Source of the DNA: Streptosporangiaceae bacterium
GTDB lineage: Bacteria > Actinomycetota > Actinomycetes > Streptosporangiales > Streptosporangiaceae
Length of the DNA: 6,899 nt
Reading direction: 5' to 3'
Assembly: GCA_030045295.1 (NCBI GenBank)
Contig: JASIGD010000310.1
Location: forward strand, 1 to 6,899
Both the position numbers and the translations under genes were made by a program. This document shows positions 6,645 to 6,899 of the stretch, in pieces. The notes under the pieces are model-generated. The model did not search any database. It was given only the letters and a program-made list of their open reading frames with translations, and was not told the DNA's origin. The first letter of the stretch is position 1, and the number at the start of each line of letters is the position of its first letter.

Positions 6645-6670
6645 TGGCACTCAAAAGCCCCGAGTGCTAA
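6644..6670 (-). promoter_or_regulatory. CIRCE operator (HrcA binding site)
   Basis: On the minus strand it reads TTAGCACTC, 9 bases, GAGTGCCAG. The consensus is TTAGCACTC-N9-GAGTGCTAA. One arm is perfect and the other differs at two of nine positions, with exact 9-base spacing. It lies between the -10-like box and the hrcA ribosome site, so bound HrcA would cover the transcription start. This gives direct autoregulation of hrcA and of the downstream genes. Confidence 0.95.
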
Positions 6671-6675
6671 GTCTA
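6670..6675 (-). promoter_or_regulatory. Probable -10 box of the hrcA operon
   Basis: TAGACT on the minus strand fits the TAnnnT pattern of actinobacterial housekeeping promoters. It abuts CIRCE, so transcription would start inside the operator, as expected for HrcA control. No good -35 hexamer is seen 16-19 bases upstream, where the sequence is very GC-rich. Confidence 0.45.
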
Positions 6676-6899
6676 TGGTGTCTAACAAGTTCCCGCGCGC
6701 GACCGCGAGGCGAACTGCCGCGGCGGTCACGCGTTCGGTCACGAGCTGCGCCGACCCGCAGCCCCAGCTGCTGGGCCGGGTCGAGGAGCCGATCGACTTC
6801 GCGGCCAGCCCCGGGAACGAATAGCTGGCCGGTTTCGTCACCATCGCGAGGAAGCAATACCGTGACAGCAGCAGCGGATGACACACGAGGACCATGACA
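6676..6899. other. Region upstream of hrcA, no supported gene
   Basis: About 220 bases with open frames on both strands but no recognised protein. A plus-strand ORF of 49 codons (ATG 6675 to TAG 6824) has GC-rich third positions but no ribosome site, and its start overlaps the hrcA -10. A minus-strand frame is open from the edge to 6651, with weak third-position bias. At the far edge AGGAAG (6849-6854) precedes GTG 6862 by 7 bases. That 11-codon frame ends in TGA at 6895-6897, overlapping ATG 6894 (ATGA), which may be the start of a divergent gene beyond the window. Confidence 0.4.

Noticed and set aside
6675..6824. 49-codon plus-strand ORF upstream of hrcA
   Set aside because: Third positions are GC-rich, but there is no ribosome site, the start lies in the hrcA -10 box and no family is recognised.
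6632..6895. Upstream extension of hrcA by 88 codons
   Set aside because: It would translate through the CIRCE element and promoter; the GGGAGG site and the LDERK family N-terminus fix the start at 6631.

Overview
The window comes from a GC-rich actinobacterium. The signs are strong G/C at third codon positions, GTG and TTG starts, a HrcA/CIRCE-controlled hrcA-dnaJ pair and an actinobacterial gene order. I would guess the Streptosporangiales or a neighbouring order, but the genus cannot be read from the sequence. There are seven confident protein genes, one of them cut by the left edge, and no rRNA, tRNA, CRISPR array or insertion sequence.

Right to left on the minus strand: the CIRCE operator and promoter (about 6644-6675), hrcA (5618-6631), dnaJ (4470-5618) and rsmE (3721-4458) form a tight run with 1-base overlaps or short gaps. 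It looks like one heat-inducible transcript repressed by its own first product. Further left on the same strand are phoH (316-1473) and the 5' part of ybeY (1-306), a pair linked to RNA metabolism and ribosome maturation.

Between rsmE and phoH, on the opposite strand, sits a two-gene unit: an ECF-type sigma factor (1939-2541) and a coupled single-pass membrane protein (2541-3743) with a roughly 250-residue Ser/Thr/Pro/Ala/Gly-rich outer segment. This is the accessory part of the window. The membrane protein is placed like an anti-sigma factor but shows no zinc anti-sigma motif, so it is the best candidate for something undescribed. Its gene converges on rsmE and the two overlap by 23 bases. 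Its cytoplasmic-linker region carries two nested perfect palindromes.

The 465-base gap between phoH and the sigma gene (1474-1938) is less GC-rich in its middle. It holds a hairpin, short direct repeats and a possible 18-codon leader ORF just before the sigma start. The last ~220 bases, upstream of hrcA, hold no gene I can support.
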